NCBI RefSeq assembly: GCF_024584805.1
Contig: NZ_CP075715.1
Location: 2,910,026-2,974,025 of the forward strand
Source: Streptomyces sp. FIT100
GTDB lineage: Bacteria; Actinomycetota; Actinomycetes; Streptomycetales; Streptomycetaceae
Direction: 5' to 3'
DNA length: 64,000 nucleotides
Shown piece by piece: positions 43,680-53,015 of this stretch. The position numbers were made by a program, and so were the translations under genes. The notes under the pieces were generated by a model. The model was not told the origin of the DNA and searched no databases. It saw only the letters and a list, made by a program, of their open reading frames with translations. How positions within the stretch are numbered: the stretch's first letter is position 1; each line of letters starts with the position of its first letter.

Positions 43680-44891
43680 CTACGACCCGGTGCCGAGGCC
43701 ACTCAATACCGTCCGGGCCCGTTCCTCGGCCCGCTCGCTGACCGCGAGGTCGGGAGTGATGCCCTTTCCGTCCAGATCGTGACCGGCGGGGGTGCGGTAG
43801 TGACCGACGGTGAGCTCGGCGACGGAGCCGTCGGGCAGCGGCTCCGGCATCTGCACGGACGCCTTCCCGAAGGTGCGCGAACCGACCGTCACCGCCCGGC
43901 CGCGGTCCTGGAGTGCGCCCGTCACGAGCTCGGCGGCGCTCATGGTGCCGCCGTCGACGAGCGCGACGACGGGCCGCTCGGTGTCCCCGCCGGGCCCCGC
44001 GTACAGGGCCTTCTGCTCGCCGTGCACGTCATAGGTGGCGACGAGGCCGCCGTCGAGGAACGCGGAGGCGGCGGTGACGGCCTCGGTGACCAGGCCGCCG
44101 CTGTTGCCCCGCAGGTCGAGCAGGACACCGGCGCCCGCGGGGGCCCTGCGGACGGCCTCCCGCACCCGCTCGCCGCTGCCCTTGGTGAAGGCGGCCACCT
44201 TGATCATGACCGCGTGGTCGGCGAGCCGGTGCACCGTCACGGCCTCGGTGGCGAGCCGGGCGCGGCGCAGCGTCTCGGTCCAGGTGTGCGCGCCGCGCTG
44301 GAGGCCGAGGGCGACGGTGGAGCCGACCTTGGCGGTCGCGCCGCGCTCCGCACCCTTTCCATCGCCGCGCAGCAGCGCGACGACCTGGCTGACCGGCCGG
44401 CCGTCTATGGGCTTCCCGTCGATCGCGCGGATCCGGTCGCCGACCCGGATCCCGGCCCGCTCTGCGGGTCCGCCGCGCTGTACGCGGGAGACCTCGACCC
44501 GCCCGTCGGCGGCGCGCTTGGCCCACAGCCCGACGCCGGTGTACGAGCCGTCGAGGGCCTGGGCGAACTCCTCGTACTCCCTCTTGTCGTACACGGCGCC
44601 CCAGCGGTCGCCGCTGCGGCTGACGACCTCCTCGGCTGCGGCCGCCGCGGACTTGCCGTCGGCCATGGCCTCGGCGGCGGCGCGGGCGACCGCGTCACGG
44701 TCGGCCTCGGCACGGTCGGACCCGCCGTTGTCGACGGCCGTGGCGGCGGAGCCGGCGGAGGACAGCTCCCCGTCCCCGTCGGGCAGCAGCCCCCGGGCGG
44801 ACGCGGTCACGAGGACGCTGGCGAAAAGCAAGGTGAGGGCCGCCCCGCGGCGGAATCCACGGGGCATCAAGGGAGATTCAGGGCCCGACAT
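43680..44891 (-). CDS. S41 C-terminal processing protease with PDZ domain
   Basis: The 403-residue protein has an N-terminal membrane segment or signal (GFRRGAALTLLFASVLVTAS), a PDZ domain (YTGVGLWAKRAADGRVEVS to GDRIRAIDGKPI, about residues 110-190) and the S41 protease domain. The catalytic serine lies in GGTMSAAELV and the lysine in RTFGKASVQ. It probably cuts exported proteins. Start ATG 44891 (MSGPESPLMPR). The smpB gene follows 18 bp after its stop, suggesting co-transcription. A hairpin terminator separates it from ftsX. Confidence 0.9.
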   Translation of the reverse strand: MSGPESPLMPRGFRRGAALTLLFASVLVTASARGLLPDGDGELSSAGSAATAVDNGGSDRAEADRDAVARAAAEAMADGKSAAAAAEEVVSRSGDRWGAVYDKREYEEFAQALDGSYTGVGLWAKRAADGRVEVSRVQRGGPAERAGIRVGDRIRAIDGKPIDGRPVSQVVALLRGDGKGAERGATAKVGSTVALGLQRGAHTWTETLRRARLATEAVTVHRLADHAVMIKVAAFTKGSGERVREAVRRAPAGAGVLLDLRGNSGGLVTEAVTAASAFLDGGLVATYDVHGEQKALYAGPGGDTERPVVALVDGGTMSAAELVTGALQDRGRAVTVGSRTFGKASVQMPEPLPDGSVAELTVGHYRTPAGHDLDGKGITPDLAVSERAEERARTVLSGLGTGS

Positions 44892-44915
44892 GGCGCCCAC
44901 TCTAGGACAAGCGAA

Positions 44916-44948
44916 GGGCGTCGTACGGCGGTTGGCCGTACGACGCCC
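44916..44948 (-). terminator. Terminator of the ftsEX operon
   Basis: GGGCGTCGTACGG and CCGTACGACGCCC form a perfect 13-bp stem with a 7-base loop, 10 bp past the ftsX stop. Confidence 0.75.
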
Positions 44949-44958
44949 GGGGCGCTTG

Positions 44959-45876
44959 TCACACCTTGAGGTACTTGCGCAACGCGATGAAAGCCGCAAG
45001 GGCGGGCATCAGCAGACCGATCGCGAGCACCAGCGGCAGCTTGGTGATCACGGCCTCCCAGCCGATGAAGTTGACCAACTGCATCTTGTTCGCGAGCGCC
45101 AGACCGTTGTCGATCAGGAAGTACCGGCCGAGGAGCAGCAGGACACACGCGACACCGCCGCCCAGCAGCCCCGCGAAGGCGGCCTCCATGATGAACGGCA
45201 TCTGGATGTAGAAGCTGGACGCCCCGACGAGCCGCATGATGCCGGTCTCACGCCGACGGCTGAACGCCGACACGCGCACCGTGTTGACGATCAGCATCAG
45301 AGCAATGATCAGCATCAGGCCCATGACGAACAGCGCCGCGACGTTCATGCCGTTCATCAGGTCGAAGAGGTTCTGCAGGATGTTGCGCTGGTCCTGGACG
45401 GACTGCACACCGTCCCGTCCCGCGAAGGCGGTGGCCACCACCTGGTACTTCTCCGGGTCCTTCAGCTTGACCCGGAACGACTCCTGCATCTGGTCCGGGG
45501 TGATGGTCGCGGCGATCGGGGTGTCGCCGTACTGCTCCCGGTAGTGCTTGTACGCCTCGTCGGCCGACTCGTGGTGGACCTTCTCCACGACGGCCATGTC
45601 GCCGAGATCGGCCTCGATCTCCTCTTTCTGCTGGGCGGTGACGGCTCCCTTGGAGCACTTCTCGTCGGTCTCCGCGTCGTTCTTGTTGCAGAGGAAGATG
45701 GAGACGTTGACCTTGTCGTACCAGAAGTCCTTCATGGTGCTGACCTGCTCGCGCATGAGCAGCGCACCGCCGAAGAGGGCGAGCGAGAGGGCCACGGAGA
45801 CGATGACCGCGAAGGTCATCGTGAGATTGCGACGGAGACCGACTCCGATCTCCGAGAGTACGAACTGGGCGCGCAT
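44959..45876 (-). CDS. ftsX: Cell division ABC permease FtsX
   Basis: The 305-residue protein has an N-terminal membrane segment (LTMTFAVIVSVALSLALFGG), a large extracellular loop and three C-terminal segments, the FtsX layout. The loop contains YHxxxx-like elements YKHYREQYGDTP and two Cys (FLCNKND, EKCSKG) that may pair. FtsX passes FtsE ATP hydrolysis to peptidoglycan hydrolases outside. It follows ftsE by 40 bp. Confidence 0.95.
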   Translation of the reverse strand: MRAQFVLSEIGVGLRRNLTMTFAVIVSVALSLALFGGALLMREQVSTMKDFWYDKVNVSIFLCNKNDAETDEKCSKGAVTAQQKEEIEADLGDMAVVEKVHHESADEAYKHYREQYGDTPIAATITPDQMQESFRVKLKDPEKYQVVATAFAGRDGVQSVQDQRNILQNLFDLMNGMNVAALFVMGLMLIIALMLIVNTVRVSAFSRRRETGIMRLVGASSFYIQMPFIMEAAFAGLLGGGVACVLLLLGRYFLIDNGLALANKMQLVNFIGWEAVITKLPLVLAIGLLMPALAAFIALRKYLKV

Positions 45877-45916
45877 GGCGAGTCTTTCAGCCTTTCCGTC
45901 TTGTCGCTCTACGTGC

Positions 45917-46606
45917 TCAGTGCTGGTAGCCGTAGACGCCGCGCGCCTGGTCTCGTACGAGACGGCCCTGCTCGAGCTCGATGACGCGCTTGCGCATCTG
46001 GTCGACGATGTTCTGGTCGTGGGTCGCCATCACCACTGTGGTGCCGGTCCTGTTGATCCGGTCCAGCAGCTTCATGATGCCGACGGAGGTCTGCGGGTCG
46101 AGGTTGCCGGTCGGCTCGTCCGCGATCAGCAGCATCGGGCGGTTGACGAAGGCCCGCGCGATCGCGACGCGCTGCTGCTCACCACCGGAGAGCTCACCGG
46201 GCATCCGGTCCTCCTTGCCGCCGAGCCCGACGAGGTCGAGGACCTGCGGGACCGCCTTGCGGATCTCACCGCGCGGCTTGCCGATGACCTCCTGCGCGAA
46301 GGCCACGTTCTCCGCGACGGTCTTGTTGGGCAGCAGGCGGAAGTCCTGGAAGACGGTGCCGAGCTGGCGGCGCATGTGCGGCACCTTCCAGTTCGAAAGC
46401 CGGGCGAGGTCCTTGCCCAGGACATGCACCATGCCGTGGCTGGCGCGCTCCTCGCGCAGGATCAGCCGCAGAAAGGTCGACTTTCCGGAACCGGACGAGC
46501 CCACGAGGAAGACGAACTCCCCCTTCTCGATCTCCAGGGAGACTTCGCGCAGGGCGGGGCGGTTCTGCTTGGGGTAGCTCTTGGAGACGTTGTTGAATCG
46601 GATCAC
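45917..46606 (-). CDS. ftsE: Cell division ATP-binding protein FtsE
   Basis: The 229-residue protein is a full ABC ATPase: Walker [15 protein letters not shown]-loop TVFQDFRLL, signature [14 protein letters not shown], Walker [13 protein letters not shown] and switch His ATHDQN. It pairs with FtsX to control cell wall hydrolases at division or sporulation septa. ftsE is the first gene of the operon. Confidence 0.96.
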   Translation of the reverse strand: MIRFNNVSKSYPKQNRPALREVSLEIEKGEFVFLVGSSGSGKSTFLRLILREERASHGMVHVLGKDLARLSNWKVPHMRRQLGTVFQDFRLLPNKTVAENVAFAQEVIGKPRGEIRKAVPQVLDLVGLGGKEDRMPGELSGGEQQRVAIARAFVNRPMLLIADEPTGNLDPQTSVGIMKLLDRINRTGTTVVMATHDQNIVDQMRKRVIELEQGRLVRDQARGVYGYQH

Positions 46607-46845
46607 GGGTGCACCACGGTCGGCCGGGAGTAGGTGTGCGTGACCTTACGCGACTGCGGACGGCGCGCGCAGTTGCCGTCCGGAGTTGCGCGTTTTGTCC
46701 GATACCGGAATGGGCGTATTCCGGCGAGGCGCGCCGAAACGCGCGGGAGCTGGCACAGTGGTAGGGGGAACGGACGCGTTCCCCGGAGCGTTGAGCGGAG
46801 AGAAGCCCCAGCCGGCGACTCCGCCGCGCGGGAGGAGGAGAGCGC

Positions 46846-47040
46846 ATGACCTATGACCGACTGGTGTGCGCGAACTGCGCGGCGCCTGTCACCGAAGGCC
46901 GGTGCCCCGTCTGCCGCGCCAATCGCGAGCGGCTCCAGCAGCAGGAGGGCCCCCTGGCGGGCCTGAGCCCTGTGGCGCTGCTGACGCTGCTTGTGGTCCT
47001 GGTGGCCGCGGTGGCGCTGCTGGCGCACCAGACCGTGTAG
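46846..47040 (+). CDS. Small zinc-ribbon membrane protein
   Basis: A 64-residue protein with a likely zinc ribbon, CANCAAP and CPVCRANRE (two CxxC pairs), then one membrane helix (VALLTLLVVLVAAVALLAH). A GGAGGAG ribosome site lies just before ATG 46846. Its divergence from ftsE and the codon use support a real gene. Its role is unknown; a cytoplasmic zinc knuckle anchored by a tail helix is the inferred topology. Confidence 0.72.
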   Translation: MTYDRLVCANCAAPVTEGRCPVCRANRERLQQQEGPLAGLSPVALLTLLVVLVAAVALLAHQTV

Positions 47041-47097
47041 GCCCCCCGCAGGACCGCGACAGACCGCGACCGCGTAGCCGCCGTACAGAGTCGAAAC

Positions 47098-47133
47098 AAG
47101 GGCCCGGAGTGCTGAGAAGCACTCCGGGCCCTT
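47098..47133. terminator. Bidirectional terminator between two convergent genes
   Basis: Perfect 16-bp arms AAGGGCCCGGAGTGCT/AGCACTCCGGGCCCTT around GAGA. On the minus strand it is followed by TTGTTT. Confidence 0.8.
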
Positions 47134-47165
47134 GTCACGCGCTGTTACTTTTGCCTAGCTGTCAC

Positions 47166-48059
47166 TCACGCAACGGTACGGCCGCCGCCGACGAGGCGCG
47201 GCAGCATCCGGAAGCCGATGCCACCGGCGATCATCGTCGCGGCGCCGACCAGCAGGAACGTGGTCTCGGCGGCGCCGGTCTCGGCGAGCTCCTCCTTGGC
47301 CGCACCCTGCTCGACCGGCTGCGAGCCGGCGTTGTCGGTGTCGGTGTTGTCGCCGCACTCGGCCCCGTCGAGGTCCACGGTGCAGGTCCCGGCGCCACCG
47401 TCGGTGGTGCTGCCGCCGGTGGAGCCACCCGTGGCGGCGGTGCCGCCGGTGGAGGTGGTGGAGCCACCGGTGGCGGCGGTGCCGCCCTGGTTACCGCCGG
47501 CGTTGCCGTTGCCGCCGTTGTTGCCGTTACCGCCGTTGCCGCTACCGCCGTTGGTGGTGCCGCCGTCGGTCGTGGTGCCACCATCCGTAGTGGTGCCACC
47601 GTCCGTGGTCGTACCGCCGTCAGTGGTGGTGCCACCGTCAGTGGTCGTACCGCCGTCAGTGGTGGTGCCACCGTCCGTGGTCGTACCGCCGTCGGTCGTG
47701 GTCCCGCCGTCGGTCGTGGTGCCACCGTCCGTGGTCGTACCGCCGTCGGTCGTGGTGCCACCGTCAGTGGTGGTGCCACCGTCCGTGGTCGTACCGCCGT
47801 CAGTCGTGGTCCCACCGTCAGTGGTGGTACCACCGTCAACGCCGCCGTCAACGCCACCCGGGCCGGCGCCACCGTCCACGCCACCGATGGCGTTCAGTTC
47901 CGCACCCTGCTCGGTGAGCTCGGCGCTCGCGCCGATACCCGCAACGTTCACGTCGATACCGACGGCCTGAGCGGCACCCGCGGCGGTCAGGGACGCGCCG
48001 GCGGCGATCAGCGCGCCGGCGGCTATCCGCGCCACACGGATCCGCGTCTTGTTGGTCAT
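47166..48059 (-). CDS. TTTDGG-repeat cell-surface protein with LAETG sorting signal
   Basis: The 297-residue protein has a signal peptide (MTNKTRIRVARIAAGALIAA, cut near AAQA, residue 32), a short VDVNVAGIG-like region, 15 perfect TTTDGG repeats (residues 78-167), then Gly/Asn-rich and Thr/Gly-rich stretches. It ends with a class E-type sortase signal: LAETG (258-262), a hydrophobic helix and a basic tail. It should be anchored to peptidoglycan at the outer surface. Thr-rich repeats may be glycosylated. I recognise no binding domain. The extreme regularity of the repeat suggests a stalk or matrix role. Confidence 0.88.
   Translation of the reverse strand: MTNKTRIRVARIAAGALIAAGASLTAAGAAQAVGIDVNVAGIGASAELTEQGAELNAIGGVDGGAGPGGVDGGVDGGTTTDGGTTTDGGTTTDGGTTTDGGTTTDGGTTTDGGTTTDGGTTTDGGTTTDGGTTTDGGTTTDGGTTTDGGTTTDGGTTTDGGTTTDGGTTNGGSGNGGNGNNGGNGNAGGNQGGTAATGGSTTSTGGTAATGGSTGGSTTDGGAGTCTVDLDGAECGDNTDTDNAGSQPVEQGAAKEELAETGAAETTFLLVGAATMIAGGIGFRMLPRLVGGGRTVA
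47559..47828 (-). repeat. 15 tandem 18-bp units encoding TTTDGG
   Basis: Fifteen 18-bp coding units occupy 270 bp. Codons vary between units (for example ACC/ACT/ACG), but the peptide is invariant, showing selection on the protein. Confidence 0.9.
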
Positions 48060-48279
48060 CTGCTGCTACCCCCAGTAGCTGAAATCGTCAGTGTGCAGCG
48101 CCATGGGGCAGCAGCCGCTGAGGGTCGTTCTTCCGTTTCCCCCGCTCACACGCGCCCCAAGTAACACGCATGCCGCGCGCCAGCCTCCCCCAGTTTTCGC
48201 GGACGCGTCAAGTTTCATTGCGTCTGCGATGCCCGAAATAAGGGCAGTTGACCGAGGCGCACACAGGACTGTGACGAAA

Positions 48280-48314
48280 AAGGGAACTGCCGCCCACGGG
48301 GCGGCAGTTCCCTT
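48280..48314 (-). terminator. Intrinsic terminator of prfB
   Basis: A perfect 16-bp stem starting AAGGGAACTGCCGCCC is followed on the minus strand by a TTTTTC tract, a classical Rho-independent terminator, 17 bp past the prfB stop. Confidence 0.9.
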
Positions 48315-48331
48315 GTCGACAAAGCGAGGTC

Positions 48332-49438
48332 TTACTTGTCCTGCTGCTTGCGCCAGCGAATTCCCGCTTCCAGGAAGCCGTCGATCTCGCCGTCCAGCAC
48401 CGACTGCGGGTTGCCGACCTCGAACTCCGTACGAAGGTCCTTGACCATCTGGTACGGGTGGAGGACATACGAACGCATCTGGTTGCCCCAGGAGCTGCCG
48501 CCGTCGCCCTTGAGGGCGTCCATCCTCGCCCGCTCCTCCTGGCGCTGACGCTCCAGGAGCTTGGCCTGGAGGACGTTCATCGCGCTCGCCTTGTTCTGGA
48601 TCTGGGAGCGCTCGTTCTGGCAGGAGACCACGATGCCGGTCGGGATGTGGGTGATACGGACCGCGGAGTCGGTCGTGTTGACACCCTGGCCGCCCGGGCC
48701 CGACGCGCGGTAGACGTCCACGCGCAGATCGGACTCGTCGATCTCGACGTGGTCGGACTGCTCGACGACCGGGAGGATCTCGACGCCCGCGAAGGACGTC
48801 TGGCGGCGGCCCTGGTTGTCGAAGGGGGAGATACGCACCAGGCGGTGCGTGCCCTGCTCGACCGAGAGCGTGCCGTAGGCGTACGGCGCCTTGACGACGA
48901 AGGTGGTCGACTTGATGCCGGCCTCTTCCGCGTACGACGTCTCGTAGACCTCCGTGCCGTAGCCGTGCCGCTCGGCCCAGCGCAGGTACATGCGCTGGAG
49001 CTGCTCGGCGAAGTCCGCGGCGTCGACGCCACCGGCCTCCGCGCGGATGTTGACGAGCGCCTCGCGCTCGTCGTACTCGCCGGAGAGGAGCGTGCGGACC
49101 TCCATCTCGTCCAGCGCCTTGCGGACCGACTCCAGCTCGGACTCGGCCTCGGCGCGGGTGTCCGGGTCGTCCTCGGCCTCGGCGAGCTCGAAGAGCACCT
49201 CGAGGTCGTCGATCCGCCCGCGCAGCGCCTCTGCCTTGCGGACCTCGGCCTGCAGGTGCGAGAGCTTGCTGGTGATCTTCTGCGCCGCCTCGGGATCGTC
49301 CCAGAGGGACGGCGCCGCCGCCTGCTCCTCGAGCACGGCGATGTCTGCCCTCATCCTGTCGAGGTCCAGGACGGCCTCGATCGACCCCATGGTCGAGGAG
49401 AGGGACTTCAGCTCTTCGGATACATCGACGACTGCCAC
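48332..49438 (-). CDS. prfB: Peptide chain release factor 2
   Basis: The 368-residue protein is RF2: SPF stop-codon recognition motif in [16 protein letters not shown], and the peptidyl-transferase GGQ in [16 protein letters not shown]. It reads UGA and UAA. The start is taken as GTG 49438 ([13 protein letters not shown]); the longer frame to 49468 lacks a ribosome site. The frame is continuous, so no programmed frameshift as in E. coli prfB is needed. A good terminator follows. Confidence 0.95.
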   Translation of the reverse strand: MAVVDVSEELKSLSSTMGSIEAVLDLDRMRADIAVLEEQAAAPSLWDDPEAAQKITSKLSHLQAEVRKAEALRGRIDDLEVLFELAEAEDDPDTRAEAESELESVRKALDEMEVRTLLSGEYDEREALVNIRAEAGGVDAADFAEQLQRMYLRWAERHGYGTEVYETSYAEEAGIKSTTFVVKAPYAYGTLSVEQGTHRLVRISPFDNQGRRQTSFAGVEILPVVEQSDHVEIDESDLRVDVYRASGPGGQGVNTTDSAVRITHIPTGIVVSCQNERSQIQNKASAMNVLQAKLLERQRQEERARMDALKGDGGSSWGNQMRSYVLHPYQMVKDLRTEFEVGNPQSVLDGEIDGFLEAGIRWRKQQDK

Positions 49439-49508
49439 GCCCCCAAGGGTAACGGCATCGCGCGACACGCCATCGCGCCTGTGGACGGCAAGGACCGAAC
49501 GGCAGGCC

Positions 49509-50747
49509 CTACGGCTGCGAGGGAGCCGACTGCCTGTTGTCCTCGGGCGGTACGGAACCGTCGTCGCCGCCCGCCGCCAGCCAGCCGCCGACCCCTACCG
49601 CCGCGGCAAGCACCAGCCCCGCGACACCCAGTGTGATGCGGCGCCTGCGCACCGCGTCCGAGGACTTGTGCCGGGCGGAGCCGGGGCGGCGCTGGCCCGG
49701 GGAGCGCGGGGCGCGGGCCGTGCCGCGGGCGCCGCCCTCCAGCTCGTCGGGGGCCGGAACGCGCATCGAGGTGTGGGTGTCCCGGTTGGAGTCGGTCGCG
49801 GAGCCGCGGACGAGGGGCACGGCGGCCCTGCGGGGGCCGGTGGGGAGGGTCGCGTGGTCCGGTTCCTCGTACGGCTCGGACGAGGGCTCCGCGTCGGGCT
49901 CGTCCACGTCCAGCGGGGGCAGGCCCGCCAGCAGCGGCAGCACGTGGTGGAGGCGTGCGGCGAGCTCGGAGGCGCGCAGCCGGGACGCGGGCGCCTTGGC
50001 CAGGCACTGGACGATCAGCTGCCACAGCTCGTCCGGGATGCCGGGCAGCGGGACCACCGTCTCGGTGACGTGGCGGCGCAGCACCGCGCCCGGATGGCCG
50101 CCTCCGAAGGGGGTGAAGCCGGCGAGGAGCTCGTACAGCACGGTCGCGAGGGCGTAGATGTCGACGGCCGCGCGCGGCGGGAGGCCCTCGACGATCTCCG
50201 GGGCGAGGTAGTCCGGCGTGCCGATGATCTTGGTGGCCCGGGTGCGGCGCGGGGTGTCGATGAGCTTGGCGACGCCGAAGTCGGTGAGCAGCGCGGGGTG
50301 GGCGCCGCCGGGCCCGAGCGGGCCCTGCATGTCGAGCAGGATGTTCTCCGGCTTGACGTCGCGGTGGACGACTCCGGCCGCGTGGGCCGCGGCGAGGCCG
50401 TCGGCGACGTCGGCGATGATGGCGACGGCCGCCTCGGGGGCGAGCCGGCGCTCGCGGTCGAGACGGGTGCGCAGGTCGGTGCCGCGGACGAGGTCCATCA
50501 CCAGGGCGAGGTCGTTTCCGTCCACGACCAGGTCACGGACGCCGACGACGCGCGGGTGGTCGAGTCCGAGAAGGGCCGTGCGCTCCTGGACGAAGCGTCC
50601 GACCAGCTCCTGGTCGGACGCGAGGTCCTCGCGCAACAGCTTGATGGCGACGGGGCCTTCGGGGCCCTCGCCTAGCCACACCGTGCCCGCGCTGCCCCTC
50701 CCGAGGATCTGGTGGGCGGTGTACCGGCTGCCGATGTTCCGTGCCAA
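49509..50747 (-). CDS. pkaB: Receptor-like Ser/Thr protein kinase (PkaB-like)
   Basis: The 412-residue kinase has a glycine loop [12 protein letters not shown], Lys in VAIKLL, catalytic [11 protein letters not shown] ([10 protein letters not shown]) and APE (YLAPEIVEG) motifs. After the kinase (to about 270) come a Pro/Glu/Arg-rich linker, one membrane helix ([20 protein letters not shown]) and a short outer tail. Length and tandem position match PkaB of S. coelicolor as I remember. It lies 140 bp behind pkaA with a terminator between. Confidence 0.88.
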   Translation of the reverse strand: MARNIGSRYTAHQILGRGSAGTVWLGEGPEGPVAIKLLREDLASDQELVGRFVQERTALLGLDHPRVVGVRDLVVDGNDLALVMDLVRGTDLRTRLDRERRLAPEAAVAIIADVADGLAAAHAAGVVHRDVKPENILLDMQGPLGPGGAHPALLTDFGVAKLIDTPRRTRATKIIGTPDYLAPEIVEGLPPRAAVDIYALATVLYELLAGFTPFGGGHPGAVLRRHVTETVVPLPGIPDELWQLIVQCLAKAPASRLRASELAARLHHVLPLLAGLPPLDVDEPDAEPSSEPYEEPDHATLPTGPRRAAVPLVRGSATDSNRDTHTSMRVPAPDELEGGARGTARAPRSPGQRRPGSARHKSSDAVRRRRITLGVAGLVLAAAVGVGGWLAAGGDDGSVPPEDNRQSAPSQP

Positions 50748-50829
50748 GACTGCTCCCTCAGCGGCTGGCGTTGCCCATCAAAGTACGCGGGCGTCCGGGT
50801 GTCTCGTGCCCCGGATGGCGCCAACCGTC

Positions 50830-50860
50830 ACTTCTGCGGGGCTTTTTCCCCCGCAGAAGT
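50830..50860. terminator. Hairpin between the two kinase genes
   Basis: ACTTCTGCGGGG pairs with CCCCGCAGAAGT (12 bp), with CTTTTTC in the loop region. It lies about 27 bp past the pkaA stop. No U-tract after the stem on the minus strand. Confidence 0.65.
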
Positions 50861-50886
50861 CGACATAACGACAGACTGATCGCTCG

Positions 50887-52599
50887 CTACTGCCCCGTGC
50901 CGCCACCGCTGCCGGTGCCCGATGTCGTACCGGAGCCCGGGTCGGAGGCGGTGAGGTCCTCGATGAACCTGCTGATGCTCGAGATCCCGTCGCCGATCGC
51001 CTTGAAATAGCTCTGGCCCTGGCCGATCCAGTCCTGGAGCGGGGTCAGCTCCCAGATCAGCCAGCCCGCCACGAAGAACAGGACCAGCGTGAAGAGGCAG
51101 CCCTTGAGGCAGCCGAGGCCCGGGATCCGCATCGGGTTCGCGCTGCGCTGCCGGGGCGGGCGCGGTGCGGGCTGCTGCGGCGGTGGCTGCGGGGGCGCGT
51201 ACTGCTGCTGCGGCGGCGGAGCATACTGCTGCCGCTGCGGGGGCTGGGGAGCCCACTGCTGCTGAGGCTGCTGCTGGGGCTGCCGTTGCGGCTGGGGGCG
51301 CTGCTGCTGGCGCTGGGGCGGCTGCTGCGGCCTCGGGGCCGGCTGCCGCTGCGGACGCCGGCGCAGCGGGTCCTGGCTCGGGTCCAGGTACTGGACCTGG
51401 GTCTGCTCGTTGCGGTCGCGGGCCGCCTGGAGCTGGGACTGCCAGGGGTGCGGGTCCTCCGGACCGGGCTGCGGCGGGCCGTCGGGGCGCGGCGGCAGGG
51501 GCGGCATGACCGCGGTCGGGTCGGCGGCGCCCCTGTTCTGCAGTACGGCGGTGGGGTCGGCCGCACCGGGCATGCCGGTCTGGGGCATCACGCTGGTCGC
51601 GGCGGACGGGTCGTACTGGTGCGAGGCGTTGCCCTGGAGCACCTGCGTGGGGTCGGAGGCCCCGGGCATGCCGGGGACGGTGGCGGGCGCCGGGTCGGGT
51701 GCGAGCAGCGCGCCGACGCCCTCCGCGGCCTCGATCTGGGCGGGCGTGGAGTGGACGCCGACCCCGGCGGCGACCGTACGCAGACCGCGGGCGAGGTTCT
51801 CGGCACTCGGCCGCTCGCCGGGCTCCTTGCGCAGGCAGCGCTCTATCACCGTCCACAGCGGCCCCGGCACGGTGGACGGGCGGCGGGGCTCCTCGCTGAG
51901 GTGGCGGTGCAGCACCTCGAGGGCGGTGCCGCCGGCGAACGGGGGACGGCCGGTGACCAGCTCGTACAGCAGGATTCCGGCGCCGTAGATGTCGACGGCG
52001 GAGGTCTGCGGGCGGCCCTCGGCGGACTCCGGCGCGACATAGGCCGGCGTGCCGACGAACTCGTGCGTACGGGTCAGGCCCGGGGAGTCGGCGAGGCGGG
52101 CGATGCCGAAGTCGGTGAGCATCGGGTGCATCTCACCGCCGCGCTCGGCCAGCAGGACGTTGGCGGGCTTGAGGTCGCGGTGGACGACGCCGTCGGCGTG
52201 GCTCGCGGCGAGGGCGTCCGCGATCTGGGCGGTGAGCAGAGCGGCGGCGACCGGGGTGAAGGGGCCGTTGTCGCGGAGGTAGCGGTGCAGGTCGGGGCCC
52301 TCGACCAGGTCCATGACCAGGGCGAGCAGGTCGCCCTCGACGACCAGGTCGCGGGTGCGGACGATGTTCGGGTGGGTCAGGCGGAGCAGGACGGAGCGCT
52401 CGCGCAGGAAACGCATCACCACGTCCGCGTCGTTCGCCAGCTCCTCCTTGAGGACCTTGATCGCGACGGTCTCGCCCGGCTGGCCGGGCACGGCCGCCTC
52501 GGCCCCGGCGGTCTCCCGCTGGCGGGCCCGCCAGACGGTGCCCGTGGCACCGCGGCCGAGCGGTTCCTCGAGCAGGTACTTGCTGCCTACCGGCCGCAC
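50887..52599 (-). CDS. pkaA: Receptor-like Ser/Thr protein kinase with Gln/Pro-rich linker (PkaA-like)
   Basis: The 570-residue kinase has GRGATGTVWRA, VAIKVLKEEL, VVHRDLKPANVLL, TDFGIARLADS and APESAEGRP motifs (kinase to about 275). A Pro/Ala linker with repeated PG(A/M)xDPTxVLQ elements follows, then a Gln/Pro-rich tract, one membrane helix (FTLVLFFVAGWLIWEL) and an outer tail ending in Gly/Ser. Threonines in the repeated DPTAVLQ-type elements could be phosphorylation sites read by the FHA domain of the divergent protein; this is inference. Name follows S. coelicolor synteny. Confidence 0.88.
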   Translation of the reverse strand: MRPVGSKYLLEEPLGRGATGTVWRARQRETAGAEAAVPGQPGETVAIKVLKEELANDADVVMRFLRERSVLLRLTHPNIVRTRDLVVEGDLLALVMDLVEGPDLHRYLRDNGPFTPVAAALLTAQIADALAASHADGVVHRDLKPANVLLAERGGEMHPMLTDFGIARLADSPGLTRTHEFVGTPAYVAPESAEGRPQTSAVDIYGAGILLYELVTGRPPFAGGTALEVLHRHLSEEPRRPSTVPGPLWTVIERCLRKEPGERPSAENLARGLRTVAAGVGVHSTPAQIEAAEGVGALLAPDPAPATVPGMPGASDPTQVLQGNASHQYDPSAATSVMPQTGMPGAADPTAVLQNRGAADPTAVMPPLPPRPDGPPQPGPEDPHPWQSQLQAARDRNEQTQVQYLDPSQDPLRRRPQRQPAPRPQQPPQRQQQRPQPQRQPQQQPQQQWAPQPPQRQQYAPPPQQQYAPPQPPPQQPAPRPPRQRSANPMRIPGLGCLKGCLFTLVLFFVAGWLIWELTPLQDWIGQGQSYFKAIGDGISSISRFIEDLTASDPGSGTTSGTGSGGGTGQ

Positions 52600-53015
52600 G
52601 TCATGCGCTCCCTGCTGATCGTCATCGGATCGTCGTTCTGGTGGTCCCCGGTACGAGCGCGGACCCGTCCGTGTGTCCGACCCACTGTAGTGCCGCCGAC
52701 CGCGTCACCGGGGTGGCCGCCGGATTGGCGGTTAAGACGTCCCCGACGGGCCATTGGTTGCCGAACGGATGTGCTGAGGGTGGGGCAGACGAGCCCAACC
52801 AGGCACTTTTCCGCCCAGGCCGGGTCCCGTGTCGGCCAATCAAGATCACTTCCGGGTAGGGGGCGGGCGCGTTGTCGGTGGCAGGTGCGAGGATGCCTCC
52901 AGCACGGCGTCGTGGGGTCGGGAGAGCCCCTCGGCCGTGCAGACCTGCCGGGTGGGGGGAATCACAGGGCGGCTCCCCTGCCGGGCACCCCGCGCAGAAG
53001 GGACCGCTGACGGCG
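52600..53015. other. Divergent intergenic region between pkaA and the FHA-FtsK gene
   Basis: About 415 bp that must hold both promoters. No ORF with codon bias and no clear repeat were seen. A TTGACA-like or ECF box could not be assigned with confidence. Confidence 0.5.

Noticed and set aside
47559..47828. CRISPR-like appearance of regular 18-bp repeats
   Set aside because: Units are contiguous without spacers and encode invariant TTTDGG in frame.
48332..49468. Programmed frameshift in prfB
   Set aside because: The frame is open from start to end with no early UGA, so no frameshift is required.
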